Below the pieces are notes generated by a model. It saw only the letters and a program-made list of their open reading frames with translations. It did no database searches and was not told the origin of the DNA. DNA of 34,968 nt from Chloroflexota bacterium (GTDB lineage Bacteria; Chloroflexota; Anaerolineae; Promineifilales; Promineifilaceae), in assembly GCA_020628815.1 (NCBI GenBank), contig JAHDEN010000054.1, forward strand, positions 1-34,968, given 5' to 3'. A program made the translations under genes and the position numbers. Below, in pieces: positions 1 to 10,375 of the stretch (position 1 is its first letter; each line of letters begins with the position of its first letter).

Positions 1-95
1 GGCGGCGAAGACCGTTGAATCGTGTCAGGTCCGGAAGGAAGCAGCACTAAGGCGAACCCTTCGGGTGACTGGGATTACCTGGTTGTCATCAAACT
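1..95 (+). ncRNA. ffs: Signal recognition particle RNA (small bacterial type), 5' end cut by window
   Basis: The RNA scaffold of the signal recognition particle, which binds Ffh and targets nascent membrane proteins. The apical domain is intact: the conserved stretch GTCAGGTCCGGAAGGAAGCA at 24-43 carries the GGAA tetraloop and the two internal loops that bind the Ffh M domain. The 3' strand of the long helix follows up to about base 90. Its 5' partner lies partly outside the window, so the gene is partial. A run of eight T at 104-111 follows and probably ends transcription. The exact 3' end is uncertain by about 10 bases. Confidence 0.93.
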
Positions 96-100
96 TGTGG

Positions 101-111
101 GTATTTTTTTT
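101..111 (+). terminator. T-tract after SRP RNA
   Basis: Eight consecutive T lie 13 bases after the end of the SRP helix. The closed SRP helix itself could act as the stem of a factor-independent terminator. No separate hairpin is seen. Confidence 0.4.
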
Positions 112-138
112 AACTATTCAGCATATTGGGGTTCCGCC

Positions 139-210
139 GTAGGGTCTACGCCACCGGGGCGGATAGTCCGTTATAGGGTGAATTTATCATCCGGTGGCGT
201 AGACCCCTAC
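139..210. repeat. 72-bp inverted-repeat element, copy A (GTAGGG...CCCCTAC)
   Basis: Arms at 139-157 and 191-210 are reverse complements over 19 bases apart from one extra C in the right arm. The element starts GTAGGG, ends CCCCTAC, and is 72 bp long. An element with the same ends and exactly the same length lies at 17584-17655, with different arm interiors. It sits in the 311-base gene-free stretch 96-406, between the SRP RNA and the cyclase gene. I see nothing else recognisable there apart from AT-rich sequence after 211 that could hold the cyclase promoter. It could be a MITE/REP-like mobile palindrome or a cruciform-forming spacer. Confidence 0.75.
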
Positions 211-406
211 ACAGATCGCTGACTAGTTTTAATGTTTTAGCCCTACAGCCTCCGCGAATCTTCCAAGCCTGAAGTATCCGATTGAAAGACCACGTGCGGT
301 AAAATTTAAGTGCTGAGCCCACTAACGTGATATCAGATTACGGATCCGATCCGATGGTCTTGTTCCACACGAACGGCTAATCGACTTGGACATCGGCCGA
401 TTTAAC

Positions 407-2095
407 ATGGATAGCAACCAAACCATAAATGAATTAAAGGCAGCCTTAGCCCTAAAAGATCGCATTCTTGATCTGATTATGGCTGTCGATTCTATTCGGG
501 ACACGGCTACAGACCCAGCTGCGATGATGGCTGAAATTGTGCAGCTGATTGCACAAGATTACCAAACGGACCTATGCTTTATCGCCCTACTCAACCGAGA
601 GACAGAACAAGTAGAAATGCAGGCGATCCAACAAAAACCTGACCTTGAAGCCAAGTACATCGATTCGCTGACTAAACGTGATGTAATTGCTCATACGCTT
701 GGGTTTGACAGGGTAACGATCTGGGAGCGAACACAACATCCCCCGTTAATAGGCAATGCGCTAGATGCTGACATCGCCATCGTGCCGATTAGCTTAAAAG
801 CGAATGAGCCTTTGGGGGTAATGTTGCTGGTCTGCCGTGAAACGTCATTCTCGGCTGGGGATATCGAATGCCTTACCTACATCGAAGATCACATCGATTC
901 GGCCGTTATTCAGGGACAAACCTTTTACGAGCTGAGCAACCGCAACCAACAGTTAGAGCTGATCGCAAAAATCGACCAAATTCGGGACATGCATCTCCCC
1001 ATCGATCAAATGCTCGAGTTAGTAGTTAATACACTCATCGAAGAGATTCCTAGTGAGCAAGGGTTTGCCATGCTGTATGACCAAGGGACAAAACAGCTTA
1101 TTTTGCGGGTAGCAAGTGACGCGGAATATTTCGCTTCGGCCGAACCATATGCACAGATCTTGGCATTTTCAGAAAAAACACTTATTGATGGGGGGATGGT
1201 CATTCGCAATGGGCTAACTATTCCACAAATGCGCTCGATTATGTGCTTGCCCCTAATCTTATCTGACAAGATTATCGGCGTGTTGGGTCTGATCAACCGA
1301 AAAACAGCAAACGGGTTCCTAAACCAAGATACCCGGCTGCATCAGGCGGCCGGAAGCCAGATCGATACGGCTCTGTACGAAACGATGGAAAAACGGCATT
1401 TGCGAGAGGTTCTTGGCCGTGCTGTGGGGCCGCACATTATGGACCGGATATTGCACAACGATGCGAATGTGCTGAAATCGGAACGCATGGTTTTAACCGT
1501 CTTATACGCCGATATCCGTGAGTCTACTCAGATGACCATCGAAACGGAGCCAGAAGACTTAGTCGCCTTCATGAACGACTATTTACACACCATGAATCAG
1601 ATTGTGTTGGAATATGATGGCACGTTAGACAAATTTGTGGGGGACGAAGTTATGGCCCTATTTGGCGCACCCATCCCTCAGGAAGACCATGCTTTACGCG
1701 CTTTAAAAGTGGCGCAAGATATGCTGGTAGCCCATGCAGAAATTATTGAACGCTGGAGAAAACGCGGGATCAACGCCCGACCGATCGGAATTGGCATTGC
1801 TACCGGTGAATTAATTGTGGGCGAGATGGGATCGACACAGCGGACCGATTACACGGTGATGGGGCATGCGGCCAATTTGGGTGCCAGAATTTGCGCCATA
1901 GCTCCTGGGGGCGAAATTTATATTTGTCCTGAAACCCATCGACTAACGGCCGCCCACACCGATGCGATACCGCTCGAGCCGATGTCTTTTAAAGGGATTA
2001 AAGAAAAAACGACCATCTACCAAGTGGCGCCGCTCGTTTCGACCCTTATTTCGGCTGAGGCCAATCGGCGCTTAGGTACGGATTTAAATCTTTAG
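407..2095 (+). CDS. GAF-GAF class III adenylate/guanylate cyclase
   Basis: Cytosolic signalling enzyme predicted to make a cyclic nucleotide, most likely cAMP, from ATP. From the ATG at 407 it has 562 residues: a short helical start, two GAF domains (about 20-170 and 190-330) and a class III cyclase domain (about 360-540). The two metal-binding aspartates are visible as D369 in YADIRES and D413 in KFVGDE. Lys409 and Thr483 occupy the substrate-selecting positions, the K/T pair known from cyanobacterial adenylate cyclases. N490 and R494 are the transition-state pair. A TTG seven codons upstream (386) is in frame, but the ATG fits the family better; neither has a Shine-Dalgarno. No membrane segment is present, so input is probably a small ligand binding the GAF domains. 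It stands alone, convergent with the methyltransferase. Confidence 0.9.
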   Translation: MDSNQTINELKAALALKDRILDLIMAVDSIRDTATDPAAMMAEIVQLIAQDYQTDLCFIALLNRETEQVEMQAIQQKPDLEAKYIDSLTKRDVIAHTLGFDRVTIWERTQHPPLIGNALDADIAIVPISLKANEPLGVMLLVCRETSFSAGDIECLTYIEDHIDSAVIQGQTFYELSNRNQQLELIAKIDQIRDMHLPIDQMLELVVNTLIEEIPSEQGFAMLYDQGTKQLILRVASDAEYFASAEPYAQILAFSEKTLIDGGMVIRNGLTIPQMRSIMCLPLILSDKIIGVLGLINRKTANGFLNQDTRLHQAAGSQIDTALYETMEKRHLREVLGRAVGPHIMDRILHNDANVLKSERMVLTVLYADIRESTQMTIETEPEDLVAFMNDYLHTMNQIVLEYDGTLDKFVGDEVMALFGAPIPQEDHALRALKVAQDMLVAHAEIIERWRKRGINARPIGIGIATGELIVGEMGSTQRTDYTVMGHAANLGARICAIAPGGEIYICPETHRLTAAHTDAIPLEPMSFKGIKEKTTIYQVAPLVSTLISAEANRRLGTDLNL

Positions 2096-2138
2096 CCTCA
2101 GTTTTGGATAAGAACCAAGACGCAAGTTGTCTTCCAAA

Positions 2139-2182
2139 AGAACGATGTCATCGGGCCTTTAGGCCTTAGATGACACCGTTCT
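2139..2182. terminator. Hairpin between convergent genes
   Basis: Arms 2139-2152 and 2169-2182 pair over 14 positions around an inner GGCC-TTTA-GGCC stem. The single A/C mismatch on the plus RNA becomes a G-U pair on the minus RNA, and the minus transcript continues with UUUU. It therefore fits the methyltransferase mRNA best but may serve both genes. The rest of 2096-2303 holds nothing recognised. Confidence 0.55.
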
Positions 2183-2303
2183 AGTTGATTTCAAGTTAGA
2201 TATTTGGGCTCAAATAAGTTGTAAAGACTATTTTTAGACGTTCCGAATTTAAGCAAAACTCAGGCTCTTTGGCATTTCTAACTTGGGTCGCTTTAAATCC
2301 GAT

Positions 2304-3029
2304 CTACTTTGACCGCATGACGCCAACTAAATGAAGCCGATTAGCCGGGGGTAGTGCTGTCTCGAACCAGCACATAAACCGAAAAATGAGGGGATGGAAA
2401 GCCAAATAGGTAGGGTCTGGCACACACATCAGCTGTTCAACTTTTAAAGCAGATGGGTCTAATCTGGTTAACTGGGCTTGGCTGTTTGCTCGGTACCAAG
2501 TGGGAAACGTATCGGCCGCCACCCGGCCGTAAAGCCGTTCGACCAACCAATCTTGCACGGCCGAAAAGCGGCCGATGGCCTGGTTAAGCCAAGCGATCGG
2601 GTGCCTTTTGTTGGGGGTGATGAAGATAAAAACGCCCCCAGGTTTTAAGACACGGCCGATTTCGTTTAAATCCTGCTCGGGTGTTTCTAAATGCTCCAAC
2701 AGCCAACTGCAGAACACCACGTCGAAGCTGTTGCTGGCATATGGCAACCGGTGGCTAAAGCCAACAGCGGCAGGCAAGTTTAGGCGATGGGTTCTGATCG
2801 ATTCCCAGTCGGGATCAAGACCGATGGTTTGAGCAACAATTTGTGCTCCGTGGGTTTCAACAAGCTGCTCGATTAATCCACCTCGGCCGCAGCCCAAATC
2901 TAGCAGGCGGCTGTTGGGTTGGATATGTGCGCGCACAAGAGCTGCATAGGTCTCTGTCGCAGGCTCCCAACCCGGATTGATGAGCCGATATTGCTCACGA
3001 AGTTGATTTTGTTTATCGAGAGAAAGCAC
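2304..3029 (-). CDS. Class I SAM-dependent methyltransferase
   Basis: A 241-residue soluble methyltransferase of unknown substrate. Motif I, LLDLGCGRGG (about 42-51), binds S-adenosylmethionine. The post-I acidic residue is in GLDPD. Motif III-like segments follow as FCSWLLEHL and VLKPGGVFIF. This is the Methyltransf_11/25 (UbiE/SmtA-like) pattern. The C-terminal part, after about residue 150, is aromatic-rich and not diagnostic. The start is a GTG with no clear Shine-Dalgarno. It is monocistronic: convergent with the cyclase and divergent from the lipoprotein gene at 3139, with 109 bp between them. The substrate could be a quinone, a lipid or a small metabolite; nothing in the sequence decides. 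Confidence 0.85.
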   Translation of the reverse strand: MLSLDKQNQLREQYRLINPGWEPATETYAALVRAHIQPNSRLLDLGCGRGGLIEQLVETHGAQIVAQTIGLDPDWESIRTHRLNLPAAVGFSHRLPYASNSFDVVFCSWLLEHLETPEQDLNEIGRVLKPGGVFIFITPNKRHPIAWLNQAIGRFSAVQDWLVERLYGRVAADTFPTWYRANSQAQLTRLDPSALKVEQLMCVPDPTYLAFHPLIFRFMCWFETALPPANRLHLVGVMRSK

Positions 3030-3138
3030 CGCCTGAGTTTAGGCCCGACGATTGTATAAATCAAATCCTGTTGTTTTGCCAGTTTATAATCTACTCACAA
3101 GATTTCGAATCTGAATAAACTCCAAGTAAAATCAGCCC

Positions 3139-5292
3139 ATGAAAAACTTCGGCCGACCTATCACACTGATCTTAGCATTATTAATGATGCTAATCGCCTG
3201 CCAAACACAAGACGAGCCTGTTGAGACAGAAGTTCCCGAGCCAACAGCAACCCAACTGACTGAAACTGATACAGAAGAAACCGCCACCGAGCCGTTACCG
3301 ACACCCGTTATTGAAGTGGTCTCGACACAGACCGATGCGTCATCTAATTCTAATAGCGAGGATGAGGTAATTGATGCGGCCGGGGAAGTTGTCCCGTTGG
3401 CCGTTGTAGAGTTCCCACCGCCAGCTAGGCCTTTCTTCTCCCCCATTAGCGAAGCACCCAGCGAGAAGATGATGGAAACCGCATGGCAGCTTGAGACCAA
3501 CCTGCCGCTTGACCGGAACGATACTGAGCTGGCCAAAGGGTATTTGGGTGTGACGGATGAGCAAATTAACCAATCGCTGCCTGCGCCGGGGATCGACTAT
3601 CAAATTGGGGATGTGATTGAATTTTCGGTCAACAACTTTAATATCAACACGTATGCCCGCGTCAATGCGGAACTGTTGGGAATTAGCGAACATGGGTATT
3701 TTTGGTTTGATGAGACAAACGGCAATTCTCGGCCGAGTTTAGCCGAAGTAGCGTTGGCCGGGGCTGAGTTTGATCAAATTTATAAAGACGTTTCAGGCTT
3801 TTTTGGAACAGAAGTACAGCCCGGCATCGATGGCCATCTGCGTGTGCATGTGCTCAACGCATCCCCCTTAACCCTATGCGCCAGCAGTGCGGAGCAAACA
3901 AACGTGCCCCCGTGTGGTTTATTGGGCTATTTCAGCAGTTTAGATTCGCAGCCCAAAGCGGTTAATAAGAATTCGAACCAAAAAGAGATGTTTGTTATGA
4001 ACGGGTCTGTCTTTGGTCGAGAAACCTATTTATCAGTCTTGGCACATGAATATCGGCACATGATCGAGGCCAATTATGACAACAATGAGATCGACTGGGA
4101 AGTTGAGGGGTCGGCCGTTTTAGCGGAGGATTTGGTACGCAAGACGGGTGATGCGGTGAACCGAGGCAATTCATTTTTGCTCAATCCTGATCAACAGCTA
4201 AACAGATGGACAGATGCGGGGGCTGGAACCCATTACGGACAAGGGTTCATGCTCAACCGCTTTATCTATGACCGATTGGGAACCGATCTATATCGACAGT
4301 TTGCCCAAAGCGATTTGCAAGGGCTAGATGCGGTCACGGCCGTAGCGCTAGAGGCTGATCTGCCGTTTGACGGAACCCGCATTTGGCTCGATTGGCTTGT
4401 CGCACCTGCGATTCAAGATTTTCCGGTTGTTCCGGCCGAATATCCGGCACCGGCCAACAGCGTTACGGTGCTGGGTGACTTTGTTAGCAACAGCGGCTTT
4501 GTGGCAGACACAACTGTTAACCAATTTGCGGCCGACTATTACAACTTTGCCACCGGCCAAGCGTTCACCGTTGATTTTAAGGGTGATTCATTGGTGCCAT
4601 TGATTGATATTCAACCGATCTCGGGTGAGCGCATGTGGGTTTCTCGCCGTACAAACAACAGTATGGCCCGGCTTACCCGCACGCTCGATTTAACCCAAGT
4701 CGACACGGCAACCCTGCAGTATGATGTTTATCGCGATATTGAACAGGGGTATGACTTTGCCTATGTGGCCGTCTCGGCCGATGGTGGCGCAACATGGGAA
4801 CAGCTTGTGTCAGACAACATGGATGGCCTCATCTTTCAAGACAACCCAGGTGAAAATGCGCTGACAGAGCGGTTTTATACCGGCCGTGGAGATGCTTGGA
4901 CCCCAGCATCGGCCGACCTTAGCCCTTGGGCAGGGCAAGAAATTTTGCTTCGGTTCGAGTTTGTAACTGACCCGATTTTAAATTTTGATGGGATTGCGAT
5001 CGATAATTTGGCGGTTCCTGAGATCGGATACCTGGACCCGGCTGAGGAAGATACAGGCTGGACGGCCGAAGGGTTTGTGCTTGCCACCGGCTTTATCCCC
5101 CAAACTTGGCATTTGCAGCTCGTGTATCCTACAAGTGATGGGGTACGTGTCGAAAAAATAGACGTTGACGTCACGGGGGCCACCACGTTTGAAGTGGAGG
5201 CAACAGACGGGGCTAACGGGCCGATTTTGGTTGTGGCCGCTTCTGCCCCTGTAACCCTCAATCCAGCTTCGTATCGGCTAAGCAGTCGTTAA
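3139..5292 (+). CDS. Secreted lipoprotein, HExxH metallopeptidase-like with C-terminal immune-inhibitor-A-type beta domain
   Basis: A 717-residue exported protein. The signal peptide ends in a lipobox (LIAC, Cys21), followed by a Thr/Glu/Pro-rich linker (about 22-75) that would hold the catalytic part away from the membrane. The zinc motif HEYRH is at residues 303-307, with a following EGSA (Glu323) as possible third ligand, as in gluzincin-like M6/M30-type peptidases. Residues about 490-640 resemble the MAM-like beta-sandwich of immune inhibitor A proteins (SADGGATWEQL and FDGIAIDNL motifs). Probable role: surface-attached extracellular proteolysis. The family assignment rests on motifs; the exact peptidase family is uncertain. 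It is convergent with the racemase gene, with only 15 bases between stops. Confidence 0.8.
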   Translation: MKNFGRPITLILALLMMLIACQTQDEPVETEVPEPTATQLTETDTEETATEPLPTPVIEVVSTQTDASSNSNSEDEVIDAAGEVVPLAVVEFPPPARPFFSPISEAPSEKMMETAWQLETNLPLDRNDTELAKGYLGVTDEQINQSLPAPGIDYQIGDVIEFSVNNFNINTYARVNAELLGISEHGYFWFDETNGNSRPSLAEVALAGAEFDQIYKDVSGFFGTEVQPGIDGHLRVHVLNASPLTLCASSAEQTNVPPCGLLGYFSSLDSQPKAVNKNSNQKEMFVMNGSVFGRETYLSVLAHEYRHMIEANYDNNEIDWEVEGSAVLAEDLVRKTGDAVNRGNSFLLNPDQQLNRWTDAGAGTHYGQGFMLNRFIYDRLGTDLYRQFAQSDLQGLDAVTAVALEADLPFDGTRIWLDWLVAPAIQDFPVVPAEYPAPANSVTVLGDFVSNSGFVADTTVNQFAADYYNFATGQAFTVDFKGDSLVPLIDIQPISGERMWVSRRTNNSMARLTRTLDLTQVDTATLQYDVYRDIEQGYDFAYVAVSADGGATWEQLVSDNMDGLIFQDNPGENALTERFYTGRGDAWTPASADLSPWAGQEILLRFEFVTDPILNFDGIAIDNLAVPEIGYLDPAEEDTGWTAEGFVLATGFIPQTWHLQLVYPTSDGVRVEKIDVDVTGATTFEVEATDGANGPILVVAASAPVTLNPASYRLSSR

Positions 5293-5307
5293 AACCGGCA
5301 GAGAATT

Positions 5308-6003
5308 TCAATCGGCCAATGCAAAATCAACGGCCGCCTGCGCATGAATAAGCGTCGTGTCGAAAACCGGCACGGCGCAATCACCCGCCTTCACCAGCAA
5401 ACCGATCTCTGTACAGCCCAGAATCACCCCTTGGGCACCGGCCGCAACCATCCGCTCAATTATCTGCAAATATGCCTTTTTAGACTCTGGCTTAATTTCA
5501 CCCACTACCAGCTCTTCATAAATGATGCGGTGGACCGTGGCTCGATCTTCGTCTTCGGGAATCATCACGTTTAGCCCATGCTGTGAGACAAGTCGCCCTT
5601 TATAGAACTCTTGGGACATTGTGAAATCTGTCCCCAGCAAAGCGATGGTTCCGACACCGGCCGCCTTAATTGCGTCGGCCGTCGGGTCAGCAATGTGGAT
5701 AAACGGAATCGAAATCGCTTGGGTAATCGCATCCCCCACTTTGTGCATGGTGTTGGTGCACAGCACCACGCAATCTGCTCCGCCAGCCTGTAAAGATGCG
5801 GCCGCACGGGCCAAAATCTCACCCGACTCATCCCATTTACCCTGCATTTGGAGCGTTTCAATCTCTGCAAAATCTACCGATAACATCAAACTTTCGGCCG
5901 AATGCAACCCACCCAGCCTGTCACGCACCTCTTCATTTATGATCCGATAGTACTCAATCGAAGACTCCCAACTCATCCCACCGATTAAACCGATTGTTTT
6001 CAC
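5308..6003 (-). CDS. Aspartate/glutamate racemase family protein
   Basis: A 231-residue cytosolic enzyme of the PLP-independent Asp/Glu racemase family (YgeA/RacD-like), which interconverts L and D amino acids by two-cysteine acid-base chemistry. Both catalytic cysteines are present: Cys82 in CTNTMH and Cys197 in GCTEI. The N-terminus IGLIGGMSWESS is typical of the family. The start is GTG (6003). Aspartate is the usual substrate for this subgroup, but hydantoin or other substrates cannot be excluded. It is a single gene, divergent from the hybrid kinase gene with about 70 bp between them. Confidence 0.88.
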   Translation of the reverse strand: MKTIGLIGGMSWESSIEYYRIINEEVRDRLGGLHSAESLMLSVDFAEIETLQMQGKWDESGEILARAAASLQAGGADCVVLCTNTMHKVGDAITQAISIPFIHIADPTADAIKAAGVGTIALLGTDFTMSQEFYKGRLVSQHGLNVMIPEDEDRATVHRIIYEELVVGEIKPESKKAYLQIIERMVAAGAQGVILGCTEIGLLVKAGDCAVPVFDTTLIHAQAAVDFALAD

Positions 6004-6075
6004 TAAGAATTGTCCTTACTAATGACCAATGTCATATTTTACTCACTGGTGGTTTCTATTTACGATACTTAGACC

Positions 6076-7950
6076 ATGCCTAAACCTCGTTCAATTTTCA
6101 CCCCATACACCACCGAAGCCGCAAATTATACCTTATACGGATTTTTGTTTGGGCTTTGCTTCCCTATTATCGGCACCACAATCTCTGTATTTGTACAGCA
6201 TTCTGAAATCAGACTAGCTCATTTTCTACCAGCTATTATCAGCAATCCGCTGCTGTGGATTATTACGTCTGCCCCGATTGTTCTAGCCATCTTCGCACGC
6301 TTTGCCGGAGTTAAACAGGATCGAGTGAACCAAACTGTAACCGACTTGGAAGAGGTTATTCAAGAATTAAACGACACGACGGTTTCAAAAGAGGTAGCTG
6401 AGGCCGCGACCAAAGCAAAATCTGAATTCTTAGCCAACATGAGCCATGAAATCCGAACACCACTCAACGGGGTCATCGGGATGACGAGCATCATGCTAGA
6501 CACCCCTCTTACGGCCGAACAACGTGATTTTATGGGAACGATTCGGCGCAGTGGAGACAGCTTACTCACATTAATCAACGATATTCTCGACTTTTCTAAA
6601 ATCGAAGCGGGTCAGCTAAATCTTGAATGGGTTCCATTTGATTTGGCGCAATGTATCGAAGATGCGCTTGATTTATTGGCTCCGAAAGCGGCCGATAAAG
6701 GGTTAGAGCTTGCCTATATCCTGAATAAACCAACGCCTCACTACATCGTGGCTGACCCGACCCGGCTCCGGCAGATTTTTGTTAATTTGGTAGGGAATGG
6801 GGTTAAGTTTACCGAAAAGGGTGAAGTTACGATTCATGTCAACAGCGAGCAACAAGATGACGGCCGCTTTCAAATCCACTTCTCGGTACAGGATACAGGC
6901 ATCGGCATTCCTGAAGACAAAATCGGCCGTTTGTTCCAATCATTTAGCCAAGTAGATGCCTCTACCACCCGCAAATATGGGGGGACCGGCTTAGGCTTAG
7001 CGATCAGCAAATGTTTGTCAGAGCTCATGAACGGCCGGATGTGGGTTGAAAGTGAATTTGGCAAAGGGTCCGCCTTTCAGTTTGAAATCCTAGTTGAAAA
7101 AGCGGAAGAGGCCCCTAAACAGTACCTGATGACCGACCATGACCTGCAAGGAAAAGAGGTGTTGGTGGTTGATGATACCGAGGTCAATCGGGTGATCCTG
7201 AAACATCAAACCACAACTTGGGGCATGGTGCCTTACATGGCAGCAAATGCGGCCGAAGCGCTACACATGCTTGAATGTGGCAAAACGTTTGATATCGCCA
7301 TTTTAGACATGCAGATGCCCGAAATGGATGGGGCGGAGCTGGCTCAGATTATTCGTGATAAATATTCTGGGAAAAAGATGCCGATTGTATTGCTCACATC
7401 ACTCGGCCGCCTAGAAGACAGTGGCCTTTTTGATCAGCAATTATCAAAACCGATCAAACCATCCCACCTTTACAATAATTTACGCAAGCTATTTACGGAA
7501 AAATCAGAAGAATTACCAACTGCCCGCAAAGCGGAGTCTGAGTTTGATGGCAAATTGGGGGAAGTCCATCCGCTAAAAATCTTGCTGGCCGAAGACAATG
7601 TGGTGAATCAAAAGGTAGCTCTAAGAATGTTAGACCGCATGAGTTACTCGGCCGAAGTTGCCAATAATGGGCTTGAAGCGCTTGAAGCGTTACGCCAAAC
7701 GGAGTATGACGTGGTCCTCATGGATGTACAGATGCCTGAAATGGATGGGATGAAAGCGACAACCCAGATTTTGGCTGAATGGGGAGCAGACAACCGGCCG
7801 ACGATTATCGCTATGACGGCCAACGCGCTCTCCGGTGACAGAGAGCGCTTTCTGGCGGTCGGCATGGATGACTACATCAGCAAACCGGTTTCGGTTCAAG
7901 AGCTAAACCGAGCGTTGCGCTTGGTTCAGCCCAGGTCTAAAGCTGACTAA
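6076..7950 (+). CDS. Hybrid sensor histidine kinase with two receiver domains
   Basis: A 624-residue membrane-bound hybrid kinase. Two hydrophobic segments (about 20-40 and 55-78) are separated by a very short outside loop, so there is no real periplasmic sensor. A coiled coil follows (about 82-112). The HisKA domain has phospho-acceptor His124 in MSHEIRTPL. The HATPase domain shows Asn241, DTGIGI (273-278) and GGTGLGL (302-308). Receiver 1 has its phospho-acceptor at Asp411, and receiver 2 at Asp550 in [10 protein letters not shown]. Both receivers keep the acidic pocket and the conserved Lys. There is no Hpt domain and no output domain, so the phosphate must pass to a separate protein not seen nearby. 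The 3' end overlaps the convergent amidohydrolase gene by 14 bases. Confidence 0.93.
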   Translation: MPKPRSIFTPYTTEAANYTLYGFLFGLCFPIIGTTISVFVQHSEIRLAHFLPAIISNPLLWIITSAPIVLAIFARFAGVKQDRVNQTVTDLEEVIQELNDTTVSKEVAEAATKAKSEFLANMSHEIRTPLNGVIGMTSIMLDTPLTAEQRDFMGTIRRSGDSLLTLINDILDFSKIEAGQLNLEWVPFDLAQCIEDALDLLAPKAADKGLELAYILNKPTPHYIVADPTRLRQIFVNLVGNGVKFTEKGEVTIHVNSEQQDDGRFQIHFSVQDTGIGIPEDKIGRLFQSFSQVDASTTRKYGGTGLGLAISKCLSELMNGRMWVESEFGKGSAFQFEILVEKAEEAPKQYLMTDHDLQGKEVLVVDDTEVNRVILKHQTTTWGMVPYMAANAAEALHMLECGKTFDIAILDMQMPEMDGAELAQIIRDKYSGKKMPIVLLTSLGRLEDSGLFDQQLSKPIKPSHLYNNLRKLFTEKSEELPTARKAESEFDGKLGEVHPLKILLAEDNVVNQKVALRMLDRMSYSAEVANNGLEALEALRQTEYDVVLMDVQMPEMDGMKATTQILAEWGADNRPTIIAMTANALSGDRERFLAVGMDDYISKPVSVQELNRALRLVQPRSKAD

Positions 7951-9541
7951 ATTTGATCTCACCATCGACGATGGTAGCCTGCACTTTGACATTTTTAACC
8001 TCGTCAGGATCTACAGCAAACAAATCACGATCATACACCGTAATATCAGCCAGTTTCCCAGGCGAAATCGACCCTTGCGTCGCCTGAGTTCCGGCCGTTT
8101 CGGCCGCCGCCAGCGTAAACGCCCGAATCGTCTCTGCCATCGTCAGCTTTTGCTCCGGGTGCCAGCCGTCTGGTGCATATGCTCCGCTCAGCTTTTTGCG
8201 CGTCACCGATGAATAAATCCCGATCATCGGATCGATCGGTTCCACCGGACAGTCAGAGCCATAAACCAATAGAGCGCCCGTATCTAACATCGTGCGCCAT
8301 GCGTAGCTGTATTTTGTCCGTTCCCCCCAATGTTTATCCGCCATTTCCATATCGCTGGTGCAATGAATCGGTTGCATCGAAGCGATAATATCGAGCTTGG
8401 CCAAACGGTCTAAATCTTCTTCCACAAGAATCTGCACATGCTCGATTCTGTGACGCAACTTGGATTTTAATCCGAGTTGCGCCTCCTCTTTTCGTACCGC
8501 TTCGTACACGTCTAAAATATCGTGGTTGGCTTTGTCACCAATCGCATGTACCGTCACGCTCAAATTATTGGCGGCCGCTTTCGAAGCGATTTCGTACATC
8601 CCTTCTTTATCTACCACAGTGATTCCGTAGGTGTCCGTTGTCCCTTCGTACGGTTCTACCATCAGAGCTGTTTGTGGCCCTAAAGCACCGTCAGCGAAGA
8701 TCTTGATGCTTCCAATGCGCAGCCACTCATCCCCAAAATCGGTGTGCAGCCCGGCCGCAATTGCGCTATCAACCATAGCGGCCGGAATGTTTTTATAAAA
8801 CCGTAGCCCCAGTTCACCGTTCTTCCGCAGCGTTTGCAACGCACTAAAACAGTCTGGCCCATCAAAGTCATGGATGCCAACCAAGCCAACCTCCCAGCAT
8901 TTTTGCTGGGCATCCTGCATGGCGCTCACAATTTGATCATGGCTAGGATCAGGGATAACGTTGTACAGGAGTTGCATCGCCGTTTCAAAAAGAATCCCAG
9001 TTGCATTGCCATCAGCATCTCGCTGAATTTCACCACCAACCGGATCGGCCGTGTTTTTATCGATTCCGGCCGCTTTTAGCCCCTTACTGTTGGCCCAACC
9101 GGCATGACCACTTTTATCACGCAAAAAACACGGGCTATCAGGAACCAATTCATCTAATTGACTAGCCGTAGGAAAAGAAGTGTCAGCCCACAGCTCATTC
9201 TTCCATCCACGACCCTGAAGCCATTCTCCGGCCGGAGTTTTGGCTGCAAATTCTTTGATTCGTCGGTCCACCTCTGCACGGTCAGCAACATCGAGCAAAT
9301 CAACTCGCTGAAGTTCCATCGCGTAATGCATAAAATGCACATGCGCGTCAACCAATCCCGGCGTCACCCCTTTCCCCTGTAAATCGATAACCTGCGTTCC
9401 ATGCCCGGCCAAAGGCAAAATGAATTTGTCTGGCCCAATCGCAGTGATTTTATTTTTATCGATGGCCACGGCCGAAACAACAGGCAAATCATCGTCCATC
9501 GTATGAATCATTCCGTTATGCAAAATTAAAGTCGCAGTCAT
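7937..9541 (-). CDS. Amidohydrolase family protein, YtcJ type
   Basis: A 534-residue metal-dependent hydrolase of the amidohydrolase_3 family, acting on C-N or related bonds of an unknown small substrate. Metal-site motifs visible are VDAHVHF (His67 and His69), then [17 protein letters not shown] and YGSDCPVEP with the late aspartate. The frame is open 27 bases further upstream, but the ATG at 9541 is preceded by AAGGAG at the right distance, so I place the start there. It lies 56 bases after tupB on the same strand and may share its transcript, although no functional link is evident. It overlaps the convergent kinase gene at its 3' end. Confidence 0.9.
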   Translation of the reverse strand: MTATLILHNGMIHTMDDDLPVVSAVAIDKNKITAIGPDKFILPLAGHGTQVIDLQGKGVTPGLVDAHVHFMHYAMELQRVDLLDVADRAEVDRRIKEFAAKTPAGEWLQGRGWKNELWADTSFPTASQLDELVPDSPCFLRDKSGHAGWANSKGLKAAGIDKNTADPVGGEIQRDADGNATGILFETAMQLLYNVIPDPSHDQIVSAMQDAQQKCWEVGLVGIHDFDGPDCFSALQTLRKNGELGLRFYKNIPAAMVDSAIAAGLHTDFGDEWLRIGSIKIFADGALGPQTALMVEPYEGTTDTYGITVVDKEGMYEIASKAAANNLSVTVHAIGDKANHDILDVYEAVRKEEAQLGLKSKLRHRIEHVQILVEEDLDRLAKLDIIASMQPIHCTSDMEMADKHWGERTKYSYAWRTMLDTGALLVYGSDCPVEPIDPMIGIYSSVTRKKLSGAYAPDGWHPEQKLTMAETIRAFTLAAAETAGTQATQGSISPGKLADITVYDRDLFAVDPDEVKNVKVQATIVDGEIKFSQL

Positions 9542-9597
9542 TTTTTCTCCTTTGGGTATGCCAGACAATCAGGTTTTCTAGCACCTTTTCTCTTTCT

Positions 9598-10275
9598 CTA
9601 TTCTCGATTAATAAACACAGTAGCTAAATTCACAAAAAAGGCGAGTAGCAGCAAAATAATGCCTAGCGCCAAAGCTAACGAAAAATTCCCTTTACGTGTC
9701 TCTTCTACAATCGCGGTGGTTAGAACCTGTGTTTGCCCCCGAATATTGGCCCCCACCAACATCACCGCCCCAACTTCGCTAATAGCCGCCCCAAACCCTG
9801 CTACAAGCCCAACAATCACCCCATTACGGGCTTCGCGCAGCGTGGTAAACAGCATTTGCCGATTGGTTGCCCCCAACACAAACATTTGCTGGCGCAGTTC
9901 AGGGCTTACTTCGCGCACCGATGTCATGGTGACACCGATAATCAACGGCAAAGCCAATACCGTTTGGGCCACAACCATCGCCGTGGGTGAAAACAGCCAG
10001 CCTAGCCCACCTAACGGCCCTTGGCGGGACAACAGCAAGAATACGACCAATCCCACCACAACGGGCGGAAACCCCATGCCGGTGTAAATAAAGGCGGTAA
10101 GCCAACGTCGGCCGCGAAAATCACGCAGACCAAGCCAGGCACCGATGGGAACCCCCATCAACCCGCCCAGCACCACCGCCAGCCCGCTTACCCACAGGCT
10201 GAGCCGCACAATTTGCCATAAGGCGGGGTCACCACTAAGCAGTAATTGAATTGCGTTTAGTAAATCTTCAAGCAC
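9598..10275 (-). CDS. tupB: Tungstate ABC transporter permease
   Basis: A 225-residue inner-membrane permease of a tungstate importer. About five hydrophobic segments are visible. The EAA-type cytoplasmic loop lies around the segment FVLGATNRQMLFTTL, where the ATPase docks. Similarity is to TupB/WtpB-type permeases of the molybdate-sulfate group. The start is GTG. It is divergent from tupA, with a 100-bp shared control region. No ABC ATPase (TupC) gene is beside it or elsewhere in the window, so the energising subunit must be encoded elsewhere or shared. Tungsten would feed W-dependent formate dehydrogenase or aldehyde oxidoreductases. Confidence 0.88.
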   Translation of the reverse strand: MLEDLLNAIQLLLSGDPALWQIVRLSLWVSGLAVVLGGLMGVPIGAWLGLRDFRGRRWLTAFIYTGMGFPPVVVGLVVFLLLSRQGPLGGLGWLFSPTAMVVAQTVLALPLIIGVTMTSVREVSPELRQQMFVLGATNRQMLFTTLREARNGVIVGLVAGFGAAISEVGAVMLVGANIRGQTQVLTTAIVEETRKGNFSLALALGIILLLLAFFVNLATVFINRE

Positions 10276-10310
10276 CAGCGGATTTTCTGCTGTTCGGCCG
10301 GTTTAGTCAA

Positions 10311-10333
10311 CGTTGTGTAACTGTTTTATAGCG
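10311..10333. promoter_or_regulatory. ModE-like imperfect dyad between tupB and tupA
   Basis: A 23-base dyad with CG at both ends. The left arm CGTTGTGTAAC and the reverse-complemented right arm CGCTATAAAAC agree at 7 of 11 positions, with three of the four differences being transitions. Spacing and half-sites resemble oxyanion-responsive ModE sites (CGnTATAn arms) from memory. Its position between two divergent tungstate genes fits a repressor site. It overlaps the upstream in-frame start region of the tupA frame, which supports a downstream start. Confidence 0.35.
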
Positions 10334-10375
10334 TCATTGAGTTTAAATTTTATGAAAGTTAAAATTGCTCACTCT

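Noticed and set aside
22..222. 66-codon frame over the SRP RNA
   Set aside because: It overlaps a clear structural RNA and the palindrome; not coding.
5571..5950. Open frames on both strands inside the racemase gene
   Set aside because: They are shadows of the racemase frame; they lack ribosome sites and family motifs.
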